A model generated the notes under the pieces. It made no database searches. It worked only from the letters and a program-made list of their open reading frames with translations, and had not been told where the DNA came from. From Clostridia bacterium (GTDB lineage Bacteria; Bacillota; Clostridia; Oscillospirales; Acutalibacteraceae), in assembly GCA_017465825.1 (NCBI GenBank), contig JAFTVI010000035.1, forward strand, positions 124,001 to 188,000: a stretch of 64,000 nt of DNA. The letters are read 5' to 3'. Below, in pieces: positions 24,286 through 33,264 of this stretch. Every line of letters begins with the position of its first letter. The stretch's first letter is position 1. Both the position numbers and the translations under genes were made by a program.

Positions 24286-25839
24286 TTACTTTGCAATGTC
24301 GAAAACTCTGCTTTCGCGGATGATGTTGATTTTGATCTGTCCGGGATATTCGAGTTCGTTTTCAATCTTTTTAACGATATCTCTTGCAACAAGAATCATC
24401 TGGTCGTCTGAAATAACTTCGGGCTTAACCATAATACGAACCTCACGGCCTGCCTGAATTGCAAAGGATTTTTCAACACCCTCAAATGATGTTGCGATTT
24501 CTTCAAGCTTTTCAAGACGCTTGATGTAGTTCTGCACGTTTTCACGTCTTGCGCCGGGGCGTGAAGCAGAGATTGCGTCTGCCGCCTGTACAAGGCAAGC
24601 TACAATTGTTTTTGCCTCAACATCTCCGTGATGAGCGTGGATTGCGTGAACTACGGCATCGTTTTCCCTGTACTTCTTAGCGTATTCAACACCAAGCTGA
24701 ATATGTGTGCCTTCCTGCTGATGGTCAAGTGCTTTCCCGATATCGTGAAGAAGACCTGCTCTCTTTGCAGTTTTGACATCTGCGCCTATTTCTGCCGCCA
24801 TAAGACCTGCAATATAGGAAACCTCAAGTGAGTGATTGAGAACGTTCTGACCGTAGCTTGTACGGTATTTAAGTCTGCCGAGAAGCTTGACAAGTTCGCC
24901 GTGAAGACCGTTTACGCCGGCTTCGATAACTGCTCTTTCACCTGTCTGCTTGACATTCTGGTCAACTTCTCTTTTTGACTTTTCATACATCTCTTCGATG
25001 CGTGCAGGGTGAATTCTGCCGTCTGCAATAAGCTTTTCGATTGTGAGCCTTGCAACCTCTCGTCTTATGGGGTCAAAGCTCGATACCGTAATTGCCTCGG
25101 GTGTGTCGTCAATAATAAGGTCAACACCTGTAATTGTTTCAAGTGTTCTGATGTTTCTGCCTTCTCTGCCGATGATTCTGCCTTTCATTTCATCGTTGGG
25201 AAGGGCGACTGTGGAAACTGTTGCCTCTGCTGTGTGGTCAGCGGCGCATCTCTGGATTGCAGATGTTACAATCTCACGTGCGAGATTTTCTGCTTCATCC
25301 TTTGTCTGCTGTTCAATTTCCATAATCTTGAGTGCTTTTTCGTGGGTTAACTCGCCCTCAAGTGACTTGATAAGATACTCTTTTGCCTGGTCTTTTGTAT
25401 AGCCCGATATTTTTTCAAGCATATCAAACTGACTCTTTTTAAGAGCTTCGACTTCAGCAAGCTTTGCTTCTGCGTCTTTGATTTTTTTGCTGAGAACTTC
25501 GTCCTTCTGTTCGAGTGTGTCAGCTTTTTTATCAAGATTTTCTTCTTTCTGAACAAGTCTGCGTTCCTGCTTCTGGACTTCGTTTCTGCGCTCTCTGATT
25601 TCTTTTTCGAGATCAGTACGCTGCTTATGTATCTCGTCCTTAGCTTCAAGAATAGCTTCTTTCTTTTTGGATTCTGCTTCTGAAATTGCCTGGCTGACAA
25701 TTCTGTTAGCTTCTTCCGTAGCAGAGCCTATTGCGGCTTCGGCAACTCTTTTTCTGTGGATGCCGCCGAGAACAAAGCCTGCAATGCCGAAAACGACTGC
25801 AGCTATTGCAATAAGCCCGATTGCTAAACCTAAGTTCAT
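24286..25839 (-). CDS. rny: Ribonuclease Y
   Basis: 517 residues, normal for RNase Y, the endonuclease that starts mRNA decay in many Firmicutes. N-terminal membrane helix (about 4-26), a long charged coiled coil (about 35-150), a KH domain with [15 protein letters not shown], and an HD domain with [11 protein letters not shown] (catalytic His-Asp) and HAHHGD. The C-terminal region is complete. GGAGGTG precedes the ATG. It stands alone, with its own promoter and an untranslated leader that holds a palindrome. Confidence 0.95.
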   Translation of the reverse strand: MNLGLAIGLIAIAAVVFGIAGFVLGGIHRKRVAEAAIGSATEEANRIVSQAISEAESKKKEAILEAKDEIHKQRTDLEKEIRERRNEVQKQERRLVQKEENLDKKADTLEQKDEVLSKKIKDAEAKLAEVEALKKSQFDMLEKISGYTKDQAKEYLIKSLEGELTHEKALKIMEIEQQTKDEAENLAREIVTSAIQRCAADHTAEATVSTVALPNDEMKGRIIGREGRNIRTLETITGVDLIIDDTPEAITVSSFDPIRREVARLTIEKLIADGRIHPARIEEMYEKSKREVDQNVKQTGERAVIEAGVNGLHGELVKLLGRLKYRTSYGQNVLNHSLEVSYIAGLMAAEIGADVKTAKRAGLLHDIGKALDHQQEGTHIQLGVEYAKKYRENDAVVHAIHAHHGDVEAKTIVACLVQAADAISASRPGARRENVQNYIKRLEKLEEIATSFEGVEKSFAIQAGREVRIMVKPEVISDDQMILVARDIVKKIENELEYPGQIKINIIRESRVFDIAK

Positions 25840-25880
25840 CTTTACACCTCCGTGAATTTTGTAGGTTATCTGAAAGTAAC

Positions 25881-25894
25881 TGACCGTTCGGTCA
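25881..25894. promoter_or_regulatory. TGACCGTTCGGTCA palindrome in the rny leader
   Basis: TGACCG-TT-CGGTCA, perfect 6-bp arms. TetR-family operators often look like this. It lies 41 bp upstream of the rny ATG and about 50-60 nt downstream of the predicted start site, so it could be a roadblock operator or a small RNA hairpin. Confidence 0.4.
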
Positions 25895-25949
25895 AAATTA
25901 AAAATCAGAAAAATAATGCAAAATGAAATAATACCGCATTATCCTCTAT

Positions 25950-25978
25950 ATTTTATAACTTTATATATATAAAGTCAA
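25950..25978 (-). promoter_or_regulatory. rny promoter
   Basis: Minus strand TTGACT, 17-nt spacer, TAAAAT, leaving a leader of about 105 nt. Confidence 0.7.
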
Positions 25979-26042
25979 GAGGTTATTTCATTATTTGAAA
26001 TATTTACTGTTATTTTTATGTAATTTTATAAAAATTAGGCAC

Positions 26043-26948
26043 TCATATGTGTTGACCCTGACGAATATTTTTCTCTTTAAGCATAGATGAAAGGGAATTG
26101 AGAACTGCTTTTTTGTCTGCACTCCAGAACGGGGCAATCAGTTTTTTCTTGTCGCCGTCACCTGTAAGGCGGTGAATCACAACGTCTTCGGGGATAACGG
26201 TGAGCATTCTGCAAACGAGAGAAATGTATTCCTCCTGTGAAAGAGCAGAAAATTTACCCTTTTCAAAGTCCGTTGCTAAATCTGTGTTTTTAAGAATGTG
26301 AAGAAGCTGAAGCTTGATGCCCCATATTCCGCATTCACAGGCATAGCGCACGGATTTTTCCATATCTTCTGCGGTTTCGTGGGGAAGACCTAAAATTATG
26401 TGTGCAATAACCTTGATATCCGCATTGTTGAGCCGTTTTACGGCATCGGCAAACACTTCATTTCCGTAACCTCTGCGGATGTACTGAGCCGAGGCTTCAT
26501 TTGAAGTCTGAAAGCCCAATTCGACCCAGACAGGCTTGATTTTGTTAAGCCGGCTGAGTAGATCAATGACTTCATCACTCAGACAATCGGGTCTTGTGGC
26601 AACGGAAAGTACCTCAATATCGGGATGAGAAATTGCCTGTGTAAAAATTTTTTCAAGATAATCAATCGGCGCGTAAGTGTTGGTGTAGCTTTGAAAATAG
26701 GCGATATATCCGCCGCCTTTGTTCTTATGTGCCACACGCAATTTTGCTTTTTCAATCTGCTCTGCGATGTTATTGCAGGATTTCTCGGCAAAATCACCGG
26801 AGCCGTCCTCCGAGCAGAAAATGCATCCGCCCGTGCCGATTGTTCCGTCACGGTTAGGGCAGGTCATTCCGCCGTCGAGGGACAGCTTGTACAGCTTATG
26901 CCCGAATGCTTCTCTGCAATAATCATTAAGTGAGTAATAATGGGTCAT
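26043..26948 (-). CDS. Radical SAM protein, YtqA/TIGR01212 type
   Basis: 301 residues. The cysteines of the Fe-S cluster are in MTCPNRDGT...GGCIFC, the extended spacing of the TIGR01212 (YhcC/YtqA) family. YFQSYTNTYAP and HIILGLPHET follow, also typical. The biochemical role of this family is not settled; a part in RNA modification has been suggested for related proteins. It overlaps the U32 gene by 4 bp (ATGA), so translation is coupled. Confidence 0.85.
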   Translation of the reverse strand: MTHYYSLNDYCREAFGHKLYKLSLDGGMTCPNRDGTIGTGGCIFCSEDGSGDFAEKSCNNIAEQIEKAKLRVAHKNKGGGYIAYFQSYTNTYAPIDYLEKIFTQAISHPDIEVLSVATRPDCLSDEVIDLLSRLNKIKPVWVELGFQTSNEASAQYIRRGYGNEVFADAVKRLNNADIKVIAHIILGLPHETAEDMEKSVRYACECGIWGIKLQLLHILKNTDLATDFEKGKFSALSQEEYISLVCRMLTVIPEDVVIHRLTGDGDKKKLIAPFWSADKKAVLNSLSSMLKEKNIRQGQHI

Positions 26949-28984
26949 AATAACTCCCTGTAATAAAGTCCGCCTGTTTTTTTGCCGCTGATGCTTGATT
27001 TTGAGGCATAGGCGGCAACGATTTTTTTGCAGAGCTCAGGTTTTTCAACGGTAAAATAAAGTGTTGCAAAGTCGATATTTTTTATATTCTTGTCGCCGAT
27101 GTAAAGCGGCACGGAATTAAGAAGAGAAGAATATTTTTTATTTGAACAGACAATATAAAAATCCGTGTTCATTCTGTCGGTGATTTTTGTTACGCCCTTG
27201 CAGTCGGCACAGCCGTTTTTGCCCTGCGCGGGACAGGCTCTGAATCGCATCAGCGGCAGAAATCCGTAGCCGATAACGCCCTTTTGTTTTGATGCTGTCA
27301 TCCGTTCGATTGCAGAGATGTTGAGTTCGGGTGATATTGTAATATCATCAGCACCCAACGACACATATTCTTCGAATGCGATTGAATTCAATACGTTCAG
27401 TCCGTGACCGCCGTGTACGGTAAAGCCTTTTTTTGCGGCTGAGGAGAGAGCGCCTATGTTGTCTGCCATAACATCATTCACGCACAAATCTTTGAGTTTA
27501 TCGAGATTTGATGCTACAGTATTTTCATTTTCGCCGAATATGAGAGCAGGGAGCTGAGCAACAAGCTTTTTGCCGAAAATTTCAACCGCCTCGGGGTGCT
27601 TTATGATTTGTGAAACGGGAAGAATGATTTTTTCCGCTCTTTCATCGTTGAATGCCTGAGCAAACACCTCAAATCTAAGCCTTAATTTCGGCTGAAATGC
27701 GTGAAGTGCGGCAGGAATGGACTTCTTTTCGGGTATGATGAATTTTTTAGGTGTTATTTCGGAACGGGTTGCATACAGCCTGTCAAGTGCATCACGTCGC
27801 ATAGCGTTCATCTGTGATGCTGAAAGAGCAACTCCGTCTGCTATGTCAAAGGTCAGCTTGTCGGTATAAAAACAGGTTCCGCCCGTTTTTGAGAGTGATT
27901 TTGCGGCATATTCCGCATCAAGAGGTTTGTTGATTGCGGCTGATGCACCGTCACCTGTTATGCAAACTGTGTTTGTGCCGTCGGTGGCGGTTAATTCGGT
28001 AATATTCAGGTCGGTTTTCAGGTGGAATGAAACGGGGATTTTCTGTATTTCGTCTTTATACAAAACGGCTAAATCTTTGAGTATGGGTGCTGCCGCAACA
28101 ACATCCTCTTTTCTTCTGTAGCCGAACATATCAAGGGTGCGTTTGCCCGTAAAATAGCCGTTTGTAAAGCCGCTCCGTGAAAAAACAGCCTGTAGCTTCT
28201 GTGTGTCATAAGGCATTTTGTTAACGGCATTTTTTGCCGCAGATACAGCCGCCGCAACATATTCGGGGCGTTTCATTCTGCCTTCTATTTTAAGAGAATC
28301 AACACCGATTTCATTTAATAAATCTGCATTTTCAAGCAGTGATAAATCTTTTAATGAGAGCGCATATTCTCTGTCTGCACACTTGAAATTCAGTCGGCAG
28401 GGCTGAGCACATTTTCCTCTGTTTCCGCTGCGTGCGCCTATCATCGAGGACAGCAGACAGGTTCCCGATATGCTCATACAAAGTGCGCCGTGAACGAAAA
28501 TCTCAATTTCGGCGTCAATATTATCTTTAATTTGCTTTATTTCGGCGGCGGTCAGCTCCCTCGCGAGAACGATTCGCTCAAAACCGAGCTTTTCAGCCTG
28601 TTTTGCACCTTCGACGTTGTGAATCGTCATCTGTGTTGAGGCGTGGAGCTTCATTTCGGGACAGTATTCTTTCCACAGCCGTGCGACGGCTAAATCCTGA
28701 ATTATAACCGCATCAGCGCCGCTTTCGGCAATGGTTTTTATCTCATTTATAACATCGTTTATCTCGTTGTCGGTGACAAGTGTGTTCATTGTTACGTAAA
28801 CCTTAACGTTTCTGGCGTGGCAATAGCCGACGGCTTCATTCAGAGCCGCCCTGTCAAAGTTTGTTGCACTGCTTCGTGCATTGAATTGCTCCGTGCCCAG
28901 ATAAACCGCATCAGCACCGCATCTTACGGCGGCAATCAGCTGTTCTTTACCTCCTGCAGGTGCAAGGATTTCGCATTTGTTCAT
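26945..28984 (-). CDS. U32-family protein with C-terminal DUF3656-like region (RlhA type)
   Basis: 679 residues. The N-terminal half (1-240) is the U32 domain: ILAPAGG at the start, AVYLG, HASTQMTIHN, FVHGALCMSISGTCLLS and GKCAQPCRL with the conserved cysteines. The long C-terminal half matches the extended RlhA/YhbU-like architecture. Characterised members hydroxylate rRNA or tRNA with an Fe-S cluster, despite the peptidase name. It overlaps both neighbours by 4 bp, in an operon of DUF951, U32 and radical SAM genes. Confidence 0.85.
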   Translation of the reverse strand: MNKCEILAPAGGKEQLIAAVRCGADAVYLGTEQFNARSSATNFDRAALNEAVGYCHARNVKVYVTMNTLVTDNEINDVINEIKTIAESGADAVIIQDLAVARLWKEYCPEMKLHASTQMTIHNVEGAKQAEKLGFERIVLARELTAAEIKQIKDNIDAEIEIFVHGALCMSISGTCLLSSMIGARSGNRGKCAQPCRLNFKCADREYALSLKDLSLLENADLLNEIGVDSLKIEGRMKRPEYVAAAVSAAKNAVNKMPYDTQKLQAVFSRSGFTNGYFTGKRTLDMFGYRRKEDVVAAAPILKDLAVLYKDEIQKIPVSFHLKTDLNITELTATDGTNTVCITGDGASAAINKPLDAEYAAKSLSKTGGTCFYTDKLTFDIADGVALSASQMNAMRRDALDRLYATRSEITPKKFIIPEKKSIPAALHAFQPKLRLRFEVFAQAFNDERAEKIILPVSQIIKHPEAVEIFGKKLVAQLPALIFGENENTVASNLDKLKDLCVNDVMADNIGALSSAAKKGFTVHGGHGLNVLNSIAFEEYVSLGADDITISPELNISAIERMTASKQKGVIGYGFLPLMRFRACPAQGKNGCADCKGVTKITDRMNTDFYIVCSNKKYSSLLNSVPLYIGDKNIKNIDFATLYFTVEKPELCKKIVAAYASKSSISGKKTGGLYYRELL

Positions 28985-29169
28985 TCTTCGCTGTTCCTTA
29001 TGATGTTTTTAATGTTTTTTTCTAATTTGGTTCTCGGCAGCATTACTTCGTGACTGCAACCGACGCATCTTATTTTAAAATCCATACCGATTCTCAGCAC
29101 CTTGAATTGCTTGTTGCCGCAAGGATGCTGTTTTTTCATTTCGAGTATATCGCCAACCTTAATATCCAT
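28981..29169 (-). CDS. DUF951 family small protein
   Basis: 62 residues. The conserved pattern KVGDILEMKKQHPCG...RIGMDFKIRCVGCSHEVMLPR is typical of DUF951; three cysteines suggest metal binding. The function is unknown in the family. First gene of the operon with the U32 and radical SAM genes, overlapping the U32 start by 4 bp. Confidence 0.85.
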   Translation of the reverse strand: MDIKVGDILEMKKQHPCGNKQFKVLRIGMDFKIRCVGCSHEVMLPRTKLEKNIKNIIRNSEE

Positions 29170-29293
29170 AGCTAAACCTCCGTCAGTCTATATGATAACA
29201 CAAAATAATGATTTTTGGAATAATTTTAGTATAAAAATCTGCGGCAAGCAATATTAATTTATTACGGTAATTTTTATTGAAAGGAAGGTCGGT

Positions 29294-30223
29294 ATGAAGA
29301 GTTACAGACCTGAGGGCAGAATAATATATAATAAAACGGCAGGGAACGCTGTGTATTCGGTAGCCTCTCTGTATGAGGCGATTACAAAGGGCACTATTCT
29401 TGAGGCGAGAGCGCTGTTGTGCGACAATGAACATAATCTTCACGTTGATTTAGGGTGTATGCGCGGAATTATACCGAGGAATGAGTGTGCAATCGGCATA
29501 AATGACGGTACTGCACGGGATATAGCCATAATTTCAAGAGTCAACAAGCCTGTGTGTTTTAAGGTGCTTGAAATTGAAAACAGCATAAACGGAATACCCT
29601 TTGCTGTGCTGTCAAGGCGTGCGGCACAGCAGGAATGTGTTGATGAATACATATCGTGGCTGTCAAACGGAGATGTTATTGACGCTGCTGTTACGCATCT
29701 TGAACCGTTCGGCGCGTTTTGTGATATCGGTTGCGGAATAAGCGCACTTCTTCCCATTGACGGCATTTCCGTTTCGAGAATTCCGCATCCTTCTGCAAGA
29801 TTAACGGTCAACGGCGATATTAAAGCAGTTGTGCGCAATATTGACGAGCTGGGAAGAATCACATTGACCAGAAAGGAACTGCTCGGCACCTGGCAGGAAA
29901 ATGCTGATTTGTTCAGCATCGGTCAGACCGTGCCCGGAATAGTCCGTTCGGTTGAAAGCTACGGCATTTTCGTTGAGCTTACACCAAACCTTGCAGGTCT
30001 TGCGGAGCTTGTGGATGATGTAAAAGCAGGGGAGTATTGCAGTGTGTTTATTAAAAATATCATCCCCGAAAAAATGAAGGTCAAGCTGATAATCGTGGAT
30101 AGCTTTTCTGCGGCATATCCTGCGGAAGAAACAAAATATTTCTTTGAGGGTACACATATGGATTCATTTGTTTATTCACCGGAGAATTGCGAAAAGGTTG
30201 TAAGGAGCGATTTTAAGCAATAA
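29294..30223 (+). CDS. S1 RNA-binding-domain protein (ribosomal protein S1-like)
   Basis: 309 residues. Three S1/OB-type modules are visible: about 35-110 (ARALLCDNEHNLHVDLGCMRGIIPRNE), about 125-200 (HLEPFGAFCDIGCGISALLPI) and about 215-285 (PGIVRSVESYGIFVELTPNLAGLAEL). It is shorter than full S1 and more likely a Clostridial S1-like translation or RNA-decay factor. GAAAGGAAGG lies before the ATG. The last codon and stop (CAA TAA) coincide with the first bases of the repeat at 30218. Divergent from the DUF951 operon. Confidence 0.8.
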   Translation: MKSYRPEGRIIYNKTAGNAVYSVASLYEAITKGTILEARALLCDNEHNLHVDLGCMRGIIPRNECAIGINDGTARDIAIISRVNKPVCFKVLEIENSINGIPFAVLSRRAAQQECVDEYISWLSNGDVIDAAVTHLEPFGAFCDIGCGISALLPIDGISVSRIPHPSARLTVNGDIKAVVRNIDELGRITLTRKELLGTWQENADLFSIGQTVPGIVRSVESYGIFVELTPNLAGLAELVDDVKAGEYCSVFIKNIIPEKMKVKLIIVDSFSAAYPAEETKYFFEGTHMDSFVYSPENCEKVVRSDFKQ

Positions 30224-30378
30224 TTTATCAGTTAGTAGTGAGTAGTGAGAAGTGAGGAGTGAAGGAAAAGGTTCCGCCTTTTGAACCATTGTAATGTTTA
30301 AAATCCAATTGTTACGTACAATCTTGAATTTTTATTTAATTATGAATTATGAATTATGCATTATGAATTAAATTATTG
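30218..30378 (+). repeat. Nested-palindrome element, 161 nt, CAATAATTTA boxes
   Basis: Begins CAATAATTTATCAGTTAG (30218) and ends TAAATTATTG (30369-30378). The left part is the AGTGAGR-type tandem also seen in the uxaC-flanking copies, followed by AAAAGG-TTCCG-CCTTTT. The right part is tandem ATGAATT/ATGCATT octamers as in the element at 52323. A hybrid of two element types, which shows the modular build. The stop codon of the S1 gene lies in its first box. Confidence 0.7.
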
Positions 30379-30493
30379 TTTATGCAGAATAAAACGTATT
30401 TTTGTATTCTTTATTAACACATTATTCATAATTACATAAAACGGATACAGAAAATATATGGTAAAATAACCGCAGTACAGGAGGTTATTTTAT

Positions 30494-31783
30494 ATGAAGA
30501 AATTTATAAGCATTTTTTTGAGCATTGCTCTTGTTTTTTCAATGCTCGGTGTTGTTGCTTTTGCTGAGGATGCAGATGCAACAAATACAGTTGAATACGA
30601 AGGCAAAACTTACGATCTGACAAATGAATATCCCTGGGTGTTCGTTCACGGAATGGGCGGCTGGGCTGACTATGATGGCGAAGCTTATTGGGGCGGCTGG
30701 GCTGATTCCGAGGGTGACGTTATAAAGATGTATAATGAGCTTGGCGTGGAAGCTTATGCGGCTGTTGTAGGTCCTCTGAGCAGTGCGTGGGACAGAGCCT
30801 GTGAACTTTATGCACAGCTTACAGGTACCGTTGTTGACTACGGCGCGGCTCATTCAAAGGCTCATAATCACGACCGCTACGGCTACGATTACTCCGAAAA
30901 TATACTTATGGGCGAGGCCTGGGATATGGAAAGTGCCATAAATCTTGTAGGTCACAGCTTCGGCGGCCCTACAGTAAGGCTTTTTGCATCTCTTCTTGCT
31001 TACGGCGATGCTGATGAAATTGCCGCAACAGGTGAGGACATATCTCCTCTCTTCACAGGCGGTCACGCGGATGCAATCAACGCTGTTGTAACGTTCTCAG
31101 GTGTTCATAACGGTTCTCCCATTGCAAATCTTATTGTGGATAACGGTCTGCTTTCTCTTATCGGCGCAAGTCTTAACCTTGTAGGTGCTGTTTTCGGCAG
31201 TGACTTTATGATGTGGGACCTTCAGCTCGGTCATTTCGGCGTTACTCCCAAGCAGGGCGAAAGTAAGGCAAAATTCAGTATGTCAACTATCAGCAATTTC
31301 GTTGGGGCTGACGACAACTGCGGTTACGATATGACTCTTCGCGGCGCGGCAGAGCTTAACGGGAAAATCAAAACTGTTGACAGCGTTTATTATTATTCAT
31401 ATTCCTGTGTTTCATCAAAGGAAACCGCTCTCGGCACACAAATACCCATTGCTTCAAACTTTATGCTGTTTATCCCCACATCGATTTATATAGGCACTCT
31501 TGAGGGTAAGACGGTCGACGGCATTTATATGGATGAAAACTGGGCAATCAACGACGGCATCGTGCCTCTTGCAAGTGCTCTCTATCCCTCAACGGATGCG
31601 GACAATGCAAAAAATTATGATGATGCAGTTGCAAACGGAGAAGCAATTGAAACGGGTGTATGGTATTATATGACACCTATGGTTGGCTTTGACCACTTTG
31701 ACTTCTGCGGAACGATTGACTATCTCACAAGCTTTGAGGATTTCTATTACACACTTGTTGAAACAGTAAACGCAACAAATTAA
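30494..31783 (+). CDS. Secreted lipase, staphylococcal/Bacillus family I.5-like
   Basis: 429 residues. Signal peptide 1-24. The alpha/beta hydrolase core has VFVHGMGGW (oxyanion region), the nucleophile GHSFGG, an acid in INDGIVPLAS and the catalytic His in GFDHFDFCG. The GPLSSAWDRACELYAQL and GAAHSKAHNHDRYGY stretches match staphylococcal-type lipases, including the Zn/Ca-binding histidine region. Likely a secreted triacylglycerol lipase or phospholipase. GGAGG lies before the ATG. It stands alone and is followed by a terminator. Confidence 0.88.
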   Translation: MKKFISIFLSIALVFSMLGVVAFAEDADATNTVEYEGKTYDLTNEYPWVFVHGMGGWADYDGEAYWGGWADSEGDVIKMYNELGVEAYAAVVGPLSSAWDRACELYAQLTGTVVDYGAAHSKAHNHDRYGYDYSENILMGEAWDMESAINLVGHSFGGPTVRLFASLLAYGDADEIAATGEDISPLFTGGHADAINAVVTFSGVHNGSPIANLIVDNGLLSLIGASLNLVGAVFGSDFMMWDLQLGHFGVTPKQGESKAKFSMSTISNFVGADDNCGYDMTLRGAAELNGKIKTVDSVYYYSYSCVSSKETALGTQIPIASNFMLFIPTSIYIGTLEGKTVDGIYMDENWAINDGIVPLASALYPSTDADNAKNYDDAVANGEAIETGVWYYMTPMVGFDHFDFCGTIDYLTSFEDFYYTLVETVNATN

Positions 31784-31790
31784 TAAATTC

Positions 31791-31817
31791 AATCCCACCG
31801 ATTTGGTGGGATTTTTT
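31791..31817 (+). terminator. Terminator of the lipase gene
   Basis: AATCCCACC-GATTT-GGTGGGATT followed by T's, a perfect 9-bp stem. Confidence 0.9.
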
Positions 31818-31820
31818 GAT

Positions 31821-32034
31821 ATAATTTAGCGGAATGTTGATGATATATCGTAGGGAGCGACGCCCTCGTCGCTCCGATTGGTGAAAATGTACCATTTGCA
31901 TCAATAAAATAATTTATCGCAAATCCAAAAACATTTATGTTGGTGTTTTTGTAAAATTGTAATTATCAAAATCGCAGATTTTGATAATTCGGCGCGACGA
32001 GGGCGACGCGCCCTACAGAACATCTCTAAATTAT
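31821..32034. repeat. Nested-palindrome element with TCGTAGGG arms
   Basis: Flanked by ATAATTTAGC (31821) and CTAAATTAT (about 32026). Outer arms 31848-31876 and 31990-32017 are inverted and GC-rich (GCGACGCCCTCGTCGC type). An inner ATTATCAAAATC-GCA-GATTTTGATAAT hairpin spans 31962-31988. Same architecture as the element at 23408. Together with the terminators it fills the gap between lipase and ferredoxin. Confidence 0.65.
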
Positions 32035-32052
32035 GTTTATCTGCCAAGCAAT

Positions 32053-32079
32053 AAAAAAGGACCGCGTTTGCGGTCCTTT
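32053..32079 (-). terminator. Terminator of the ferredoxin gene
   Basis: Minus-strand AAAGGACCGC-AAAC-GCGGTCCTTT followed by further T's. Confidence 0.85.
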
Positions 32080-32092
32080 CATAATAGGTAAA

Positions 32093-32263
32093 TTAGTCAG
32101 CAACGGGAGCCTCTACGGGGCAGGAATCTGCACAAGCGCCGCAATCGATACAAGTATCAGCGTCGATTACATAAATGCCGTCACCTTCAGAGATAGCCTC
32201 TACGGGGCATTCACCTGCACAAGCACCACAAGCGATGCAAGCATCTGTGATTTTGTAAGCCAT
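32093..32263 (-). CDS. 2[4Fe-4S] ferredoxin
   Basis: 56 residues. Two classical CxxCxxCxxxCP clusters: CIACGACAGECP and CIDCGACADSCP, each followed by VEA. This is the short clostridial-type electron carrier, likely a partner of pyruvate:ferredoxin oxidoreductase or hydrogenase. AGGAGGG precedes the ATG. The gene has its own promoter and terminator and is transcribed alone; codon bias suggests high expression. Confidence 0.95.
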   Translation of the reverse strand: MAYKITDACIACGACAGECPVEAISEGDGIYVIDADTCIDCGACADSCPVEAPVAD

Positions 32264-32296
32264 TATTAACCCTCCTTTTGTTTAGGTTGTGGCTAT

Positions 32297-32324
32297 ATTG
32301 TAGCACACTTTTTTAAAAATGCAA
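32297..32324 (-). promoter_or_regulatory. Ferredoxin promoter
   Basis: Minus-strand TTGCAT, 16-nt spacer, TACAAT. Confidence 0.65.
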
Positions 32325-32389
32325 TAGGAAAATTAATTTTTCTAACGGTTAGCCATTGCTAATATTTATAAATTCAGCAAAATTTTTTA

Positions 32390-33259
32390 TCAGTTGCCCT
32401 CAATTCCCTTAAGAGCGTCAAGTTCAGCCTTGTCAACGGTAATTTTTGCATCTTTTATAAGGGTTACTTCTTTTCTGTTGAATGTCTGCGGAGCAGCTGC
32501 CGGATTGCGGTCAAGCTTGACGGACAGCTTGCCTGTAAGCAGGTTCATATCCGATACAACGCCCTTGCCCTGAGGTGTTTCAACGATTGCGCCGACCTTG
32601 GGTGTAATTTTGAGCAGATGCTCGTATGCATCCTGCTCGTATTTAAGACAGCACATAAGTCTGCCGCAGGAGCCGCTGATTTTAGCTGTGTTGAGCGAAA
32701 GTCCCTGCTCCTTTGCCATTTTGATTGATACGGGCATAAAATCGTTTAAAAATTCCTTACAGCAGAAGGGTCTGCCGCAGATGCCCAGACCGCCGAGCAT
32801 TTTGGATTCATCCCTTACGCCGATCTGGCGAAGCTCAATTCTTGCTCTGAACACGCTTGCAAGGTCCTTTACAAGCTCACGGAAGTCAACCCTTGACGGA
32901 GCTGTGTAGTAAAATATGATTTTACTGCCGTCGAAGGTGTATTCAACGCTTACGAGCTTCATATTAAGCTTACGAGCCGCAACCTTTTCTTCAAAAATAA
33001 CAGCCGCGCCTGCTTCCTTTTCTTTGTTTTGCTCAACTGTTTTAAGGTCGCTTTCAGTTGCGATTCTTATAAGCTTTTTAAGGGGGGATACAATATCCTC
33101 CTCATTGACAGCCTTGTTTGCAAGTGCAACCTCACCGCACTCAATACCTCTTGCGGTTTCTACGATTGCAAAGTCGCCTTTTCTGAGCTGTTGACCGTTA
33201 GGGTCAAAATAATATATTTTTCCTGTTTCTTTGAATCTTATTCCGATAACCTCAACCAT
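32390..33259 (-). CDS. ricT: PSP1-domain protein RicT (YaaT)
   Basis: 289 residues from the ATG at 33259, preceded by AGGAGGC inside the end of holB. PSP1 domain with the cysteine pattern GICGRPFCCKEFL and SGSCGRLMCCLKYE, which in RicA/F/T complexes carries Fe-S clusters. In Bacillus the Ric complex helps RNase Y act on mRNAs and affects sporulation, competence and biofilm; rny lies 7 kb away here. The holB-ricT order is common in Firmicutes. Confidence 0.92.
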   Translation of the reverse strand: MVEVIGIRFKETGKIYYFDPNGQQLRKGDFAIVETARGIECGEVALANKAVNEEDIVSPLKKLIRIATESDLKTVEQNKEKEAGAAVIFEEKVAARKLNMKLVSVEYTFDGSKIIFYYTAPSRVDFRELVKDLASVFRARIELRQIGVRDESKMLGGLGICGRPFCCKEFLNDFMPVSIKMAKEQGLSLNTAKISGSCGRLMCCLKYEQDAYEHLLKITPKVGAIVETPQGKGVVSDMNLLTGKLSVKLDRNPAAAPQTFNRKEVTLIKDAKITVDKAELDALKGIEGN

Positions 33260-33264
33260 AATAG

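Noticed and set aside
32033-32269. Plus-strand open frame opposite the ferredoxin gene
   Set aside because: The minus strand encodes a perfect 2[4Fe-4S] ferredoxin with promoter and terminator; the plus frame is its shadow.
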